64,000 bases of DNA from an uncultured Phocaeicola sp. (GCA_948566455.1 CAOYQO010000011.1:1-64000); one strand, 5' to 3'; positions 44,779 through 53,200 are shown, numbered from the stretch's first letter. The notes: generated by a model not told the origin, from the sequence alone. Numbers and translations are program-made.

Positions 44779-44855
44779 AATAAGTGGTAGGGTGATAAAG
44801 GTGATAGAGTGATATTACTTTACCACTTATCACTCTATCACCCTACCACCTTATT
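44779..44855 (-). promoter_or_regulatory. Large hairpin between xylA and xylE
   Basis: On the minus strand the segment right after the xylA stop can form a stem of about 28 bp: the arm 44828-44855 pairs with 44779-44814, where a 9-nt direct repeat (AAGGTGATA) bulges out. GTGATA is repeated at least five times in 44769-44814. No proper T-run follows at once. It may stabilise the xylBA message or lower xylE transcription. Confidence 0.6.
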
Positions 44856-44858
44856 ATA

Positions 44859-46175
44859 TTAGCAATACATATTCACGATTGCTTCATACAATTCTTGCTT
44901 ACCGCTGGTTTGCTTCGGTTCGCCGTTAGCTTTCGCATAAGCTACAACATCTTCCAAAGACAATTTGCCTTCTTCGAATTCCTTACCCTTGCCACCGTCG
45001 AATGATGCGTAACGGTCAGCCAACATTTTCTTATAAGGAGATTCTTCCAGTAATTTAGCTGCACTTTCCAGAGCACGTGCCATAGCATCCATACCTGCAA
45101 TGTGAGCGATGAAGATATCTTCCAGGTCGGTAGAGTTACGACGGGTCTTAGCGTCGAAGTTAGTACCACCATTGCCCAAACCACCGTTACGGATAATCTG
45201 CATCATAGCCTGAGTCAGTTCGTAGTTATCGATAGGGAATTGGTCAGTATCCCAACCGTTCTGGTAGTCACCACGGTTAGCGTCGATAGAACCTAACATA
45301 CCGTTGTCAACAGCTACAGCCAGTTCGTGTTCGAAAGTATGGCCAGCCAAAGTTGCGTGATTAACCTCGATGTTTACTTTGAAATCCTTATCCAAACCGT
45401 GAGCTTTCAGGAAGCCGATAACTGTTTCAGTATCTACGTCATACTGATGTTTTGTCGGTTCCATTGGTTTCGGCTCAATCAGGAAAGTACCTTTGAAGCC
45501 ACGAGCACGCGCATAGTCACGAGCGATAGTCAACATCTTTGCAAGGTGTTCTTTTTCACGTTTCTGGTCAGTGTTCAGCAAAGACATGTAACCTTCGCGA
45601 CCGCCCCAGAACACATAGTTTGAACCACCCAATTCGATAGTAGCGTCAATAGCGTTCTTGATCTGAACAGCAGCGCGTGCTACAACGTCGAAATCAGGAT
45701 TGGTAGCAGCACCGTTCATATAACGTGCATGACCGAATACGTTAGCAGTACCCCACAACAGCTTGATACCAGTTTCAGCTTGTTTTTCTTTTGCATAAGC
45801 TACGATAGCTTTCAGATTAGCTTCATATTCTTCGATGCTTGCACCTTCAGAAATCAGGTCTACATCGTGGAAGCAATAGTATTCGATACCCATCTTCTGC
45901 ATGAATTCGAAACCTGCATCCAATTTATTTTTAGCTGCTTGCAAAGCGTCAGAGTCACCATTCCAAGGGAATTGTTTCGTTCCGCCACCGAATTGGTCAC
46001 CACCTTCTGCGCAGAGAGTGTGCCACCAAGCCATAGCAAACTTCAACCAATCTTTCATCTTCTTACCCATGATTACCTTCTCAGCATCGTAGTAACGATA
46101 TGCCATCGGGTTCATACTCTCTTTACCTTCGAATTTAATCTTTCCTATTCCGGGAAAATACTCTTTTGTTGCCAT
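44859..46175 (-). CDS. xylA: Xylose isomerase
   Basis: 438 residues, full length for class II XylA. The xylose isomerase signatures are visible: MAWWHTLCAEGGDQFGG near residue 48, FWGGREGYMSLLNTD (catalytic region), FLIEPKPMEPTKHQYD (metal-binding Glu) and GSIDANRGDYQNGWDTDQFP. It uses two divalent metals to interconvert D-xylose and D-xylulose in the cytoplasm. Located 94 bp after xylB and before xylE on the same strand, consistent with operon xylB-xylA-xylE. A prominent hairpin follows its stop. Confidence 0.96.
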   Translation of the reverse strand: MATKEYFPGIGKIKFEGKESMNPMAYRYYDAEKVIMGKKMKDWLKFAMAWWHTLCAEGGDQFGGGTKQFPWNGDSDALQAAKNKLDAGFEFMQKMGIEYYCFHDVDLISEGASIEEYEANLKAIVAYAKEKQAETGIKLLWGTANVFGHARYMNGAATNPDFDVVARAAVQIKNAIDATIELGGSNYVFWGGREGYMSLLNTDQKREKEHLAKMLTIARDYARARGFKGTFLIEPKPMEPTKHQYDVDTETVIGFLKAHGLDKDFKVNIEVNHATLAGHTFEHELAVAVDNGMLGSIDANRGDYQNGWDTDQFPIDNYELTQAMMQIIRNGGLGNGGTNFDAKTRRNSTDLEDIFIAHIAGMDAMARALESAAKLLEESPYKKMLADRYASFDGGKGKEFEEGKLSLEDVVAYAKANGEPKQTSGKQELYEAIVNMYC

Positions 46176-46269
46176 AATTTTAATTGAATTTTAAAGGGTT
46201 AATTATGTTTTAATTGTTAACTGTACTATTCAAAGTTTTCCTCGTATTCAGAGGAGAGTTAAGTTAGCA

Positions 46270-47760
46270 TTATTTTGCCATTGATTTTTCCAAACGATGT
46301 TTCCAGCGTGCATAAGCATCCGCATATTCCTGGTGCTTAGCCTGGTTAGGCTCAATAACATCCAGTTTTTCCAGCGTTGCGAATGCCTCGTTATTATCTT
46401 TATAGATACCTGCACCGATGCCTGCTCCTTTGGCTGCACCTACCGAACCGTCCGTATCGTATAGTTCGATCGTTGCTCCCGTCACACCTGCCAACGTATC
46501 GCGGAAGATGGAGCTAAGGAACATATTTGCATGGCCTGCATGGATTTTCTGTACAGGGATACCCATACCTTCCATAATATCTATACCATACTTGAAAGAG
46601 AATACGATGCCTTCCTGAGCTGCACGCACGATATGTTGTTTGCCATGCAGATTGAAGTTCAAGCCACGGATGGAGCAGTTGATCTCTTTATTTTCGAGCA
46701 TGCGTTCCGCACCGTTACCAAAGGGCAGAATACTGATACCTGCACTGCCGATAGGAGCTTGTGATGCCAATACATTCATTTCATTGTAAGAGATGCCTTC
46801 GGGAGCAATCGTACGTTTCACCCAAGAATTAAGAATACCCGTACCATTGATGCAAAGCAACACACCCAGACGGGTTTGTTCGTCCGTATGGTTTACGTGA
46901 GCGAATGTATTTACGCGTGATTTCGGATCATAGTTCACTTCACCGTTCACACCATATACAACGCCTGAAGTGCCTGCCGTAGAGGCGATTTCTCCCGGAT
47001 TGAATACATTCAGTGAAAGAGCGTTATTCGGTTGGTCACCTGCACGATATGTGATCGGTGTACCTTCCTTTAATCCCAATTCTTTTGCTGCAGCAGCATT
47101 CACACGTCCTTGTTCGGAGAATGTGGGTTTGATGTCCGCAATCAGAGAGTTATCGAAACCATAATAATCCATCAGGAAGTCAGCTACACGATTGTTTTTG
47201 AAATCCCAGAACATACCTTCCGAAAGTCCGGAAACAGTGGTACAGATTTCACCGCTCAACTTCATGGCGATGTAATCACCCGGCAGCATAATCTTATAAA
47301 TTCGTTCGTAGATGGCCGGTTCGTTTTCCTTTATCCATGCCAGTTTAGAGGCAGTGAAGTTACCCGGAGAGTTCAACAGATGTGAGAGACATTTCTCTTC
47401 TCCCAGTGTTTCGAAAGCTTTCTGTCCGTAAGGCACAGCACGCGAGTCACACCAGATAATGGAAGGACGCAGCACATTCTGGTCTTTGTCCACACATACC
47501 AATCCATGCATCTGATAAGAGATACCGATTGCCTTGATTTCACCAGCGTTTGCACCCGATTCATTCATGACAGCCTGTGTGGCAAGCTTCAGATTTTCCC
47601 ACCAGCTTTCGGGATTTTGTTCCGCCCAACCCGGTTTTACTGCAATGATCGCTGCCTCTGTCTTCGGGAAGAAAGCAGAAGATACACATTTGCCGGTTTC
47701 GGCGTTTACCAGGCTCGCTTTTACGGACGAGCTTCCAATGTCATAACCTAATAAATACAT
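46270..47760 (-). CDS. xylB: Xylulokinase (FGGY family)
   Basis: 496 residues. FGGY kinase pattern: LLGYDIGSSSVKASLVNAET at the N-terminus (phosphate-binding loop), IGISYQMHGLVCVDKDQNVL with the QMHG substrate motif, IIWCDSRAV, and GGxGA-like segments in the C-terminal half (GIGAGIYKDNNEA). It phosphorylates D-xylulose with ATP to xylulose 5-phosphate, which feeds the pentose phosphate pathway. It starts 44 bp after the Nudix-type regulator and precedes xylA by 94 bp. Confidence 0.93.
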   Translation of the reverse strand: MYLLGYDIGSSSVKASLVNAETGKCVSSAFFPKTEAAIIAVKPGWAEQNPESWWENLKLATQAVMNESGANAGEIKAIGISYQMHGLVCVDKDQNVLRPSIIWCDSRAVPYGQKAFETLGEEKCLSHLLNSPGNFTASKLAWIKENEPAIYERIYKIMLPGDYIAMKLSGEICTTVSGLSEGMFWDFKNNRVADFLMDYYGFDNSLIADIKPTFSEQGRVNAAAAKELGLKEGTPITYRAGDQPNNALSLNVFNPGEIASTAGTSGVVYGVNGEVNYDPKSRVNTFAHVNHTDEQTRLGVLLCINGTGILNSWVKRTIAPEGISYNEMNVLASQAPIGSAGISILPFGNGAERMLENKEINCSIRGLNFNLHGKQHIVRAAQEGIVFSFKYGIDIMEGMGIPVQKIHAGHANMFLSSIFRDTLAGVTGATIELYDTDGSVGAAKGAGIGAGIYKDNNEAFATLEKLDVIEPNQAKHQEYADAYARWKHRLEKSMAK

Positions 47761-47804
47761 GGTATTAATTATGAGTTTTGATTTATGAATTATTTTATTA
47801 AAAC

Positions 47805-48527
47805 TTATCTTCTTACCTTATTATATATCTTCTTATCGAATCGATAATAGCGTGCGGCACGGTGGGCAACTCCCTGTTGTTTTTCTTCCAACGGAACAAC
47901 GTATTCCATCATCGCTATTTTCTTGTGAAAGTTTCGTACATCAATAGGTTTACTATATATCAATTCATATAAAGTACGCAGTTGTGATGCCGTAAATTTA
48001 CGGGGAAGCAGATCGAACAAAGCTGACGGATTAATCTCCACGTACTGGCGGATATACACCAATGCTTCTTTTATAATCAGATTATGGTCGAAAGCCAATG
48101 CCTTAATATCTTGCAGTGCCACCCAATATGCTTCGAAATCAGCCAAGTTCCGGCTCAACGCCCGGTCTATCTTCACCAATGACAGGTAAGCAATCGTAAC
48201 GATACGTTCCACTCTCGATTGCATGGCGCGTTCCAGCCAATGAATGTCTTTCGGATCCTTCGTCCGGTTTTTAGAACCGAATGCTTTGAACTGCATCAGG
48301 TTGACGTTCTTCAAACCTGTCAGTTCGTTCAACACACGTTTGGCAGCTTCATCCAGATCTTCATCCATATAGATCAGACTTCCGGGAAGCTTCATATCGT
48401 GAAAAATTTCACCTTGCTCCTCACCTACACGCTTTATCAACAGAACCTTTAATTGTTCTCCGTCAAAACCAATCACCACGCAGTCTACTGAGATATGATT
48501 GTTTGCTAATGGGGTTTTATGTTCCAT
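47805..48527 (-). CDS. Nudix-domain transcriptional regulator of xylose genes (NrtR type)
   Basis: About 241 residues from the ATG at 48527 (MEHKTPLANNHISVDCVVIG); Met at 48545 or 48536 are alternatives, but the transcript from the promoter at 48558-48587 would begin only a few bases before them. The N-terminal Nudix domain has KLPGSLIYMDEDLDEAAKRV, then LNEL, a Nudix box lacking some catalytic Glu, which fits a sensor rather than a hydrolase. The C-terminal winged helix (LPRKFTASQLRTLYELIYSK, then PIDVRNFHKKI) is the NrtR-type DNA-binding part. In Bacteroides, NrtR-like regulators are known for pentose operons (AraR and XylR). It would act on the xylBAE genes, possibly sensing xylose or xylulose. 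Confidence 0.85.
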   Translation of the reverse strand: MEHKTPLANNHISVDCVVIGFDGEQLKVLLIKRVGEEQGEIFHDMKLPGSLIYMDEDLDEAAKRVLNELTGLKNVNLMQFKAFGSKNRTKDPKDIHWLERAMQSRVERIVTIAYLSLVKIDRALSRNLADFEAYWVALQDIKALAFDHNLIIKEALVYIRQYVEINPSALFDLLPRKFTASQLRTLYELIYSKPIDVRNFHKKIAMMEYVVPLEEKQQGVAHRAARYYRFDKKIYNKVRR

Positions 48528-48557
48528 GTTTTGCATAATATCCATGTTTAAGCGCTG

Positions 48558-48587
48558 CAAATATAAACAGGTTTTTTGAATATACAA
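48558..48587 (-). promoter_or_regulatory. Promoter of the xylose operon
   Basis: On the minus strand TTG (48587-48585), a 19-nt spacer and TATATTTG (48565-48558). Transcription would begin near 48551. Confidence 0.65.
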
Positions 48588-48599
48588 GCGCAGAAAACT

Positions 48600-49000
48600 T
48601 AATTTCTAATATGTTATAAAGCACTATTTTTCAATATGATAGATATCGTATATTTTACAATATCAAAACATGGTCTTATCGTTGAAAGTACAATATGTAT
48701 TGTTGATAAACGGAAGAATCAGGTAATTGTAGGAAGTACAATAAGAGTGAAGTGCTTTATTTTTAAGGATTTTAGTATGCCGGAAGATTAAAAAGACAAG
48801 TACCTCTTATTGTATTTTAGTTGAAGTGCTATAAAAAGATTTTTTCTCATCTATCCCCCTGCTTCCCAACTCCCTCCGTTCGGAGAAGGGAGGGAGTTAA
48901 AATAGCTTATTGCACAAAAATCCTTCGTTTGTGCGGTCAATATCAGAAAAAGCTATACCTTTGCACCACTTTTTTAATTAACCACTAAAACAAGAACAGT
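48600..49000. other. Intergenic region between xylose operon and fabD
   Basis: No gene seen. Contents: AGTACAATA twice (about 48686 and 48735); an 11-bp inverted repeat TACAATAAGAG (48737-48747) with CTCTTATTGTA (48804-48814); a GC-rich hairpin AACTCCCTCC (48868-48877) with GGAGGGAGTT (48889-48898) without a T-run; and a TACCTTTG box (48955-48962) 38 nt before fabD. The inverted repeats might bind the pentose regulator, which is not proven. Confidence 0.5.
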
Positions 49001-49888
49001 ATGAAAGCATTTGTATTTCCGGGTCAAGGTGCCCAATTCGTAGGAATGGGAAAAGACCTGTATGAAAACTCCGCTTTAGCAAAAGAATTGTTTGAAAAAG
49101 CCAATGATATCCTGGGATATCGCATTACGGATATTATGTTCAACGGTACGGACGAAGACCTGCGTCAGACGAAGGTAACTCAGCCTGCTGTATTCCTCCA
49201 CTCCGTTATCTCCGCACTTTGTATGGGTGATGATTTTAAACCTGAGATGACTGCCGGTCACTCTTTGGGCGAATTCTCTGCTCTGGTTGCTGCCGGTGCA
49301 TTGAGTTTCGAAGATGGGTTGAAGCTGGTTTATGCCCGTGCCATGGCCATGCAGAAAGCTTGCGAGGCACAGCCCTCTACAATGGCGGCTATCATTGCCC
49401 TCTCCGATGAAAAAGTAGAAGAAATCTGCGAGCAAGTAACCGCTGAAGGCGAAGTTTGCGTTGCAGCCAACTATAACTGCCCGGGACAGATCGTAATTTC
49501 CGGTTCTATCGAAGGCATCAACAAGGCATGCGAACTGATGAAAGCTGCCGGAGCAAAACGTGCTTTGCCTTTGAAGGTAGGCGGCGCTTTCCACTCTCCG
49601 CTGATGAATCCTGCAAAAGTTGAATTGGAAACAGCTATCAACGCTACTGAAATTCACGCTCCCAAATGCCCGGTTTATCAGAATGTGGATGCATTGCCTC
49701 ACACTGATCCGGAAGAGATTAAGAAGAATCTCGTAGCTCAGCTGACAGCTTCTGTACGCTGGACACAGACTGTTAAGAATATGGTTGCTGATGGCGCTAC
49801 CGACTTCACAGAATGTGGCCCAGGTGCTGTACTGCAAGGTCTGATCAAGAAGATTGCACCGGAGGTATCTGCTCACGGAATTGCATAA
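49001..49888 (+). CDS. fabD: Malonyl-CoA:ACP transacylase
   Basis: 295 residues, a normal FabD length. The catalytic serine is in TAGHSLGEFSALVAAGALSF (GHSLGE, Ser about 89), preceded by FPGQGAQFVGMGKDLYENSA at the N-terminus, with LPLKVGGAFHSPLM carrying the conserved His (about 198). It loads malonate from malonyl-CoA onto acyl carrier protein for fatty-acid synthesis in the cytoplasm. It is not clustered with other fab genes here. A terminator follows 23 bp after the stop. Confidence 0.95.
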   Translation: MKAFVFPGQGAQFVGMGKDLYENSALAKELFEKANDILGYRITDIMFNGTDEDLRQTKVTQPAVFLHSVISALCMGDDFKPEMTAGHSLGEFSALVAAGALSFEDGLKLVYARAMAMQKACEAQPSTMAAIIALSDEKVEEICEQVTAEGEVCVAANYNCPGQIVISGSIEGINKACELMKAAGAKRALPLKVGGAFHSPLMNPAKVELETAINATEIHAPKCPVYQNVDALPHTDPEEIKKNLVAQLTASVRWTQTVKNMVADGATDFTECGPGAVLQGLIKKIAPEVSAHGIA

Positions 49889-49910
49889 TCCTTAAATACA
49901 ACATATTTGT

Positions 49911-49948
49911 AAGGGCTGTCTTTTTAACCAAAGACGGCCCTTTATTTT
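49911..49948 (+). terminator. Terminator of fabD
   Basis: AAGGGCTGTCTTT (49911-49923) pairs with AAAGACGGCCCTT (49930-49942) with one G-U pair, followed by TATTTTG. Confidence 0.8.
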
Positions 49949-50005
49949 GTAATCATACTATCCGCATTCAGAATAGGAAGATAAGCTGCATCTCAGCATA
50001 ACTTT

Positions 50006-50050
50006 TTCATGCAAGCATGAAAGTTCTGCATTCGATTTGCATTATCTTTG
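50006..50050 (+). promoter_or_regulatory. Promoter region with dyad upstream of HEAT-like gene
   Basis: TTTCATGC (50005-50012) and GCATGAAA (50015-50022) form a dyad 20 nt upstream of a TATCTTTG box (50043-50050). No TTTG is found at the usual -33 place, which the dyad occupies, so an activator or repressor may bind here. Confidence 0.4.
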
Positions 50051-50057
50051 CAAAAAC

Positions 50058-50594
50058 ATGCATGATATGGAGAAAATCGACGAATACAGAAACACCCTTG
50101 CAATGCCTCTTTGCAAACGATCAATAGATAAGCTGGTACAGGAAATATGCCTGCATCCGGAATACCTTAAAGATATATACCAGTTGATTTCCGATGATAA
50201 AATCGTCGTTTCATGGCGGGCTATATGGGTATGTGAGAAAGTAAGTGAGAAGCATCCCGGCTGGTTTGTTCCATTGCTGGATGATATTATTCAGCGATTA
50301 TTAGTCTGCAAACATGATGGTTCCAAACGGTTGTTGTTGTCTATATTATATAATGTACCTACATCTGATCCTGTCTCTGTCGATTTACTAAATTATTGCC
50401 TGGATCATATGTTGGCGCCACAAGAAAGTATCGGTGTGCAGGCGTTGTCTATCAGAATGGCTTACCAGCTTTGCAAGTCTGAACCGGAACTTTTGAAAGA
50501 GTTGCAACTCATATTAGAGAATGCAGATACCGAATATTACTCCACAGGAGTTAAGACTACCATACGGAATATTCTGAAAAAGATAAATAAATAA
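50058..50594 (+). CDS. HEAT-repeat-like hypothetical protein
   Basis: About 178 residues from the ATG at 50058; ATG 50067 is an alternative. The sequence is nearly all helical with repeats of paired helices, e.g. WRAIWVCEKVSEKHPGWFVP and VGVQALSIRMAYQLC-type segments, which looks like an alpha-solenoid of the HEAT/DNA-alkylation-repeat type. No signal peptide and no catalytic motif. Related single-gene proteins occur in Bacteroides as uncharacterised proteins; a protein-binding role is plausible but not shown. It ends 114 bp before a perfect long hairpin. Confidence 0.7.
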   Translation: MHDMEKIDEYRNTLAMPLCKRSIDKLVQEICLHPEYLKDIYQLISDDKIVVSWRAIWVCEKVSEKHPGWFVPLLDDIIQRLLVCKHDGSKRLLLSILYNVPTSDPVSVDLLNYCLDHMLAPQESIGVQALSIRMAYQLCKSEPELLKELQLILENADTEYYSTGVKTTIRNILKKINK

Positions 50595-50707
50595 TTGAAG
50601 TTTCGCAAGTTATGATATTCAGGAGTTAAAGTAGTTATGAAACTTAAATGAATAATAAGAATCAGAAGTGAAAATCAGCTATAAAACAAATTAAATCCAA
50701 TAACTAC

Positions 50708-50786
50708 AACAAGCAATGTCATGATGCAAAACTAGCAATCTTGTAATGCGGAATATTGCTAGTTTTGCATCATGACATTGCTTGTT
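50708..50786. repeat. Perfect 32-bp inverted repeat, 15-nt loop
   Basis: The arm 50708-50739, beginning AACAAGCAATG, is the exact reverse complement of 50755-50786, ending CATTGCTTGTT. The loop is 50740-50754. No T-run or coding frame goes with it. Such a perfect stem is rare for ordinary terminators; it may be a recent palindromic insertion or a DNA/RNA structural element. Confidence 0.9.
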
Positions 50787-50882
50787 ATGTTCCGTTTAAG
50801 GCTTCTGGGTGGGTTACCGTATTATTTTTCGCAGACTATTCTTGAAAAAGTATAACAATATTAAGACCAATAAAAGCCTTAT

Positions 50883-51233
50883 TAGGGGTCAAAATAGGTT
50901 CAGGGTCACTTATAACCCCATTTATAGGCCATTTTTATTTGTATCAGCCAATATAATACTAATATACAGACAGTTGACTTTTTTAAACTTCTGCAAAAAA
51001 CGTATTTCAGTAGATTTGGAATATTGCAATCCGAACAAACCTTAAATGGGTAAATATTTGATACAAAAAGTAAAACAATAAAGCGGAAGTGATAAAGAGT
51101 GAATAATAAAATCTTTATTCCTTAGTAGTTTAGCACTATTATAGTATGTTTTATTTACATCTATTTTAAATATCTTATTCATTTAAGCAGGAATTGGGGG
51201 TATAAGTGACCCTGAACCTATTTTGCCCCCTAA
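50883..51233. mobile_element. MITE-like element with ~36-bp inverted repeats
   Basis: Segments at 50883-50919 and 51197-51233 are reverse complements with one mismatch and one single-base gap; the central 25 bp are perfect and include AGGTTCAGGGTCACTTATA. The 351-bp unit has no convincing gene inside, is AT-rich, and has the layout of a non-autonomous transposable element. A clear target duplication was not found (TTA/TAA is the only weak candidate). It may be a relic of an IS with its transposase deleted. Confidence 0.55.
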
Positions 51234-51478
51234 ATAGTACACTTTTTGTCTTTTTTGAGGCATAACAGATTGATATACAGTTATTAATCATCAGAGAATC
51301 ATTTTGTCCATGAGTTCACTTCATACACGCTGTTTTAGAAGAAAGTAAGAACCGTCTTTCTGATTGTCAAAAGAAAAAGCGCAACATGCATTCGCGGCTA
51401 ATTTATCACTTCAGCAAAAGTTAAGAAGTTAAGTTTCGTAAGTATTGTTTTCCACTCCTAATTTACAGGTAGTGTACT
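51234..51478. other. AT-rich intergenic stretch with no feature seen
   Basis: Nothing supported was found between the element's right repeat and the 3' end of the GNAT gene, apart from a short palindrome-free AT-rich run. Confidence 0.5.
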
Positions 51479-52000
51479 CTAAATTATTTTTCTGTAATCC
51501 CCATCACTTTTCTTCTTAAACCCATTGCTTAGCAGCACCTTTATTGAAGCCACATTTTCTTCGGAAGGGTCCGCCGCTATTTCACGTCCTCCCAATTCAA
51601 TGATCTTTTCTTCCAACTTCCTGATAATCATTTTACCGATACCTCTATTCAGATACTCTTCTTCGCCAATCAAATATCCGATCTCGTACGTATGATTCTT
51701 TTCAGATATGTCTCCATACAAACTCTCAAAGCCGTGCCCTTCTTCCTCCAAGTCTTTCAAGAAAAAGCAATCAGCATAAAGACAATATCCGATCTTCTTA
51801 TCCTTATAGTAAACAATAAAATGTTTCATAAAGTCATATTTACCATCTCTATTATTGACTTCGTCCAACCAAGCCTCCTTCTGTTCTTCCCCATCCGGAC
51901 ATAGCCATTTGTAGATATAATCTTTTCTCAACCATCTATCAAACCACGATATATCTTCGCCAAGCAGCGGCTTTAATACTATTTCGTCTGTATCAATCAT
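51479..52000 (-). CDS. GNAT acetyltransferase, AAC(6')/RimL-like
   Basis: About 173 residues from the ATG at 52000 (MIDTDEIVLKPLLGEDISWF); the longer frame uses a TTG at 52033 that overlaps the preceding pseudogene. The fold is RimJ/RimL-type: DRWLRKDYIYKWLCPDG, YEIGYLIGEEEYLNRGIGKM (acetyl-CoA loop, GIGxxL-type) and SEENVASIKVLLSNGFKKKS at the end. The family includes N-terminal protein acetyltransferases and aminoglycoside 6'-acetyltransferases; the WLCPDGE-type region is a little like AAC(6')-type enzymes, but no resistance claim can be made. Confidence 0.75.
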   Translation of the reverse strand: MIDTDEIVLKPLLGEDISWFDRWLRKDYIYKWLCPDGEEQKEAWLDEVNNRDGKYDFMKHFIVYYKDKKIGYCLYADCFFLKDLEEEGHGFESLYGDISEKNHTYEIGYLIGEEEYLNRGIGKMIIRKLEEKIIELGGREIAADPSEENVASIKVLLSNGFKKKSDGDYRKII

Positions 52001-52025
52001 AAGTTCATGTAAGTCATTTTTGTTT

Positions 52026-52364
52026 TTATTCAACCCGATTCCCTTTCACATCTATAAAGAAAGTTTCGCCGTTCAGCTTCACCTTTGCTTTGCCATCTTT
52101 ATTAAAATAGGGGACGTCATCATATATAAAAGGAATAACTTCTTTCCCTGTTTTATCTACATATCCCCATCAACCATTCAGTCGAACTAATGCCAATCCT
52201 ACAGAAAAAGCATGGGCATAGTCATAGATAAATGGTACGACTTCTTCGCCTGTTGCAGCATCTAAAAAGCCCCATCTACCATTGTATTCCGTTGGCACTA
52301 ATTTTTGCACTTTCATTTTTTGAGTATCCATAATAGTATAATCCGTTAAATATTGAATTGACAA
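52026..52364 (-). pseudogene. WG-repeat protein with an in-frame stop
   Basis: One frame reads through from the ATG at 52364 with a single TGA at 52172-52170. Before it: YNGRWGFLDAATGEEVVPFI, then YDYAHAFSVGLALVRLNG; after it: WGYVDKTGKEVIPFIYDDVP and a last strand to GNRVE, stop at 52026. The paired motifs W-G-(F/Y)-x-D-...-G-x-E-V-(V/I)-P are WG (KWG leptospira-type) repeats, which bind proteins or glycans. The stop sits just where a repeat should start NG(K)WG, so a single base change (for example AGA or CGA to TGA) explains it. The 3' end overlaps the GNAT frame. Confidence 0.75.
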
Positions 52365-52503
52365 ATAAGAAATAGTTCAAGCCTGCTTTCTGCTGTAAAG
52401 ATAGGAATTAAATTGAGACTGAGCGCAGAACTCAGTAATAAGGCTGATAAATAGCAGTTTATCCAAGAAAAGGAAGAAGCTGAAATAGAATAACTTATTA
52501 AAA

Positions 52504-52535
52504 TTTGGCACGCCATTGTGAATCAATTATATTTG
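52504..52535 (+). promoter_or_regulatory. Promoter of tag
   Basis: TTTG (52504-52507), a 20-nt spacer and TATATTTG (52528-52535), 25 nt before the ATG at 52560. Confidence 0.6.
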
Positions 52536-52559
52536 TACATCATTATAAGTACTATAATT

Positions 52560-53132
52560 ATGCAAGATTTTGTAAACGGACGCTGCGGTTGGTGCGGAAC
52601 TGACGAACTGTATGTGAAATACCATGATCAAGAGTGGGGAAATTTAGTAACCGACGACAAGACACTGTTCGAATTTCTTGTGCTGGAGAGCGCCCAAGCC
52701 GGATTAAGTTGGATAACCATCCTCAAAAAGCGCGAGGGATATCGCAAAGCCTTCTGTGGTTTCGATGCCGGACAGGTAGCACAAATGACCGATGAAGATG
52801 TCGAACAGCTGATGCACTTTGATGGCATCGTAAAGAACCGTCTGAAAATCAAATCGACCATCACAAATGCAAGGTTATTCCTCGCCATACAAAAGGAGTT
52901 CGGTAGTTTCTATGAATATACACTATCGTTCTTTCCCGATAGAAGACCGATCATCAATACCTTTCAGTCCTTGAGTGAGATTCCGGTATCATCTCCCGAA
53001 TCCGATGCCATGAGCAAGGATATGAAAAAACGAGGATTCAAGTTCTTCGGATCTACGATCTGCTACGCCCACTTGCAGGCTGCGGGATTCGTTAACGACC
53101 ATCTGGCGGGTTGTATCTGCCGAAAAGAATAA
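52560..53132 (+). CDS. tag: DNA-3-methyladenine glycosylase I
   Basis: About 190 residues from the ATG at 52560 (MQDFVNGRCGWCGTDELYVK), preferred to the GTG at 52518 which falls inside the promoter. Family signature: RCGWCG with zinc-binding Cys, YHDQEWG, LVLESAQAGLSWITILKKRE, with the catalytic Glu/Trp region. The C-terminal pair GFVNDHLAGCICRKE gives the remaining zinc ligands (His, Cys). It removes 3-methyladenine from DNA as the first step of base-excision repair. It is followed by a terminator-type repeat. Monocistronic. Confidence 0.93.
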   Translation: MQDFVNGRCGWCGTDELYVKYHDQEWGNLVTDDKTLFEFLVLESAQAGLSWITILKKREGYRKAFCGFDAGQVAQMTDEDVEQLMHFDGIVKNRLKIKSTITNARLFLAIQKEFGSFYEYTLSFFPDRRPIINTFQSLSEIPVSSPESDAMSKDMKKRGFKFFGSTICYAHLQAAGFVNDHLAGCICRKE

Positions 53133-53158
53133 ATGACAGTATAACTTCATACAAAGTA

Positions 53159-53200
53159 AAAGGCGGTATTTCCTCGCGTGGATTTGCCGCCTTTCCGTTG
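53159..53200 (+). terminator. Terminator of tag, member of a repeated family
   Basis: AAAGGCGG (53159-53166) pairs with CCGCCTTT (53187-53194). The stem and ~35 bp downstream resemble the hairpins at 36058 and 59659, including the GTTGA-ATATAT block after the stem, though the T-run is weaker. Confidence 0.6.

Noticed and set aside
44735..44833. Extended N-terminus of XylE from 44833
   Set aside because: It is rich in Phe and Tyr, overlaps the GTGATA-rich hairpin, and precedes the first Met that opens the normal sugar-porter start.
48868..48898. GC-rich hairpin between the xylose operon and fabD as a terminator
   Set aside because: There is no T-run on either strand, and no gene ends nearby to be terminated. 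It is recorded only as part of the intergenic region.
50809..51045. 78-codon frame between the perfect hairpin and the MITE-like unit
   Set aside because: It crosses the left inverted repeat of the MITE-like element, starts without a promoter, and has a biased basic composition. It looks like a chance frame.
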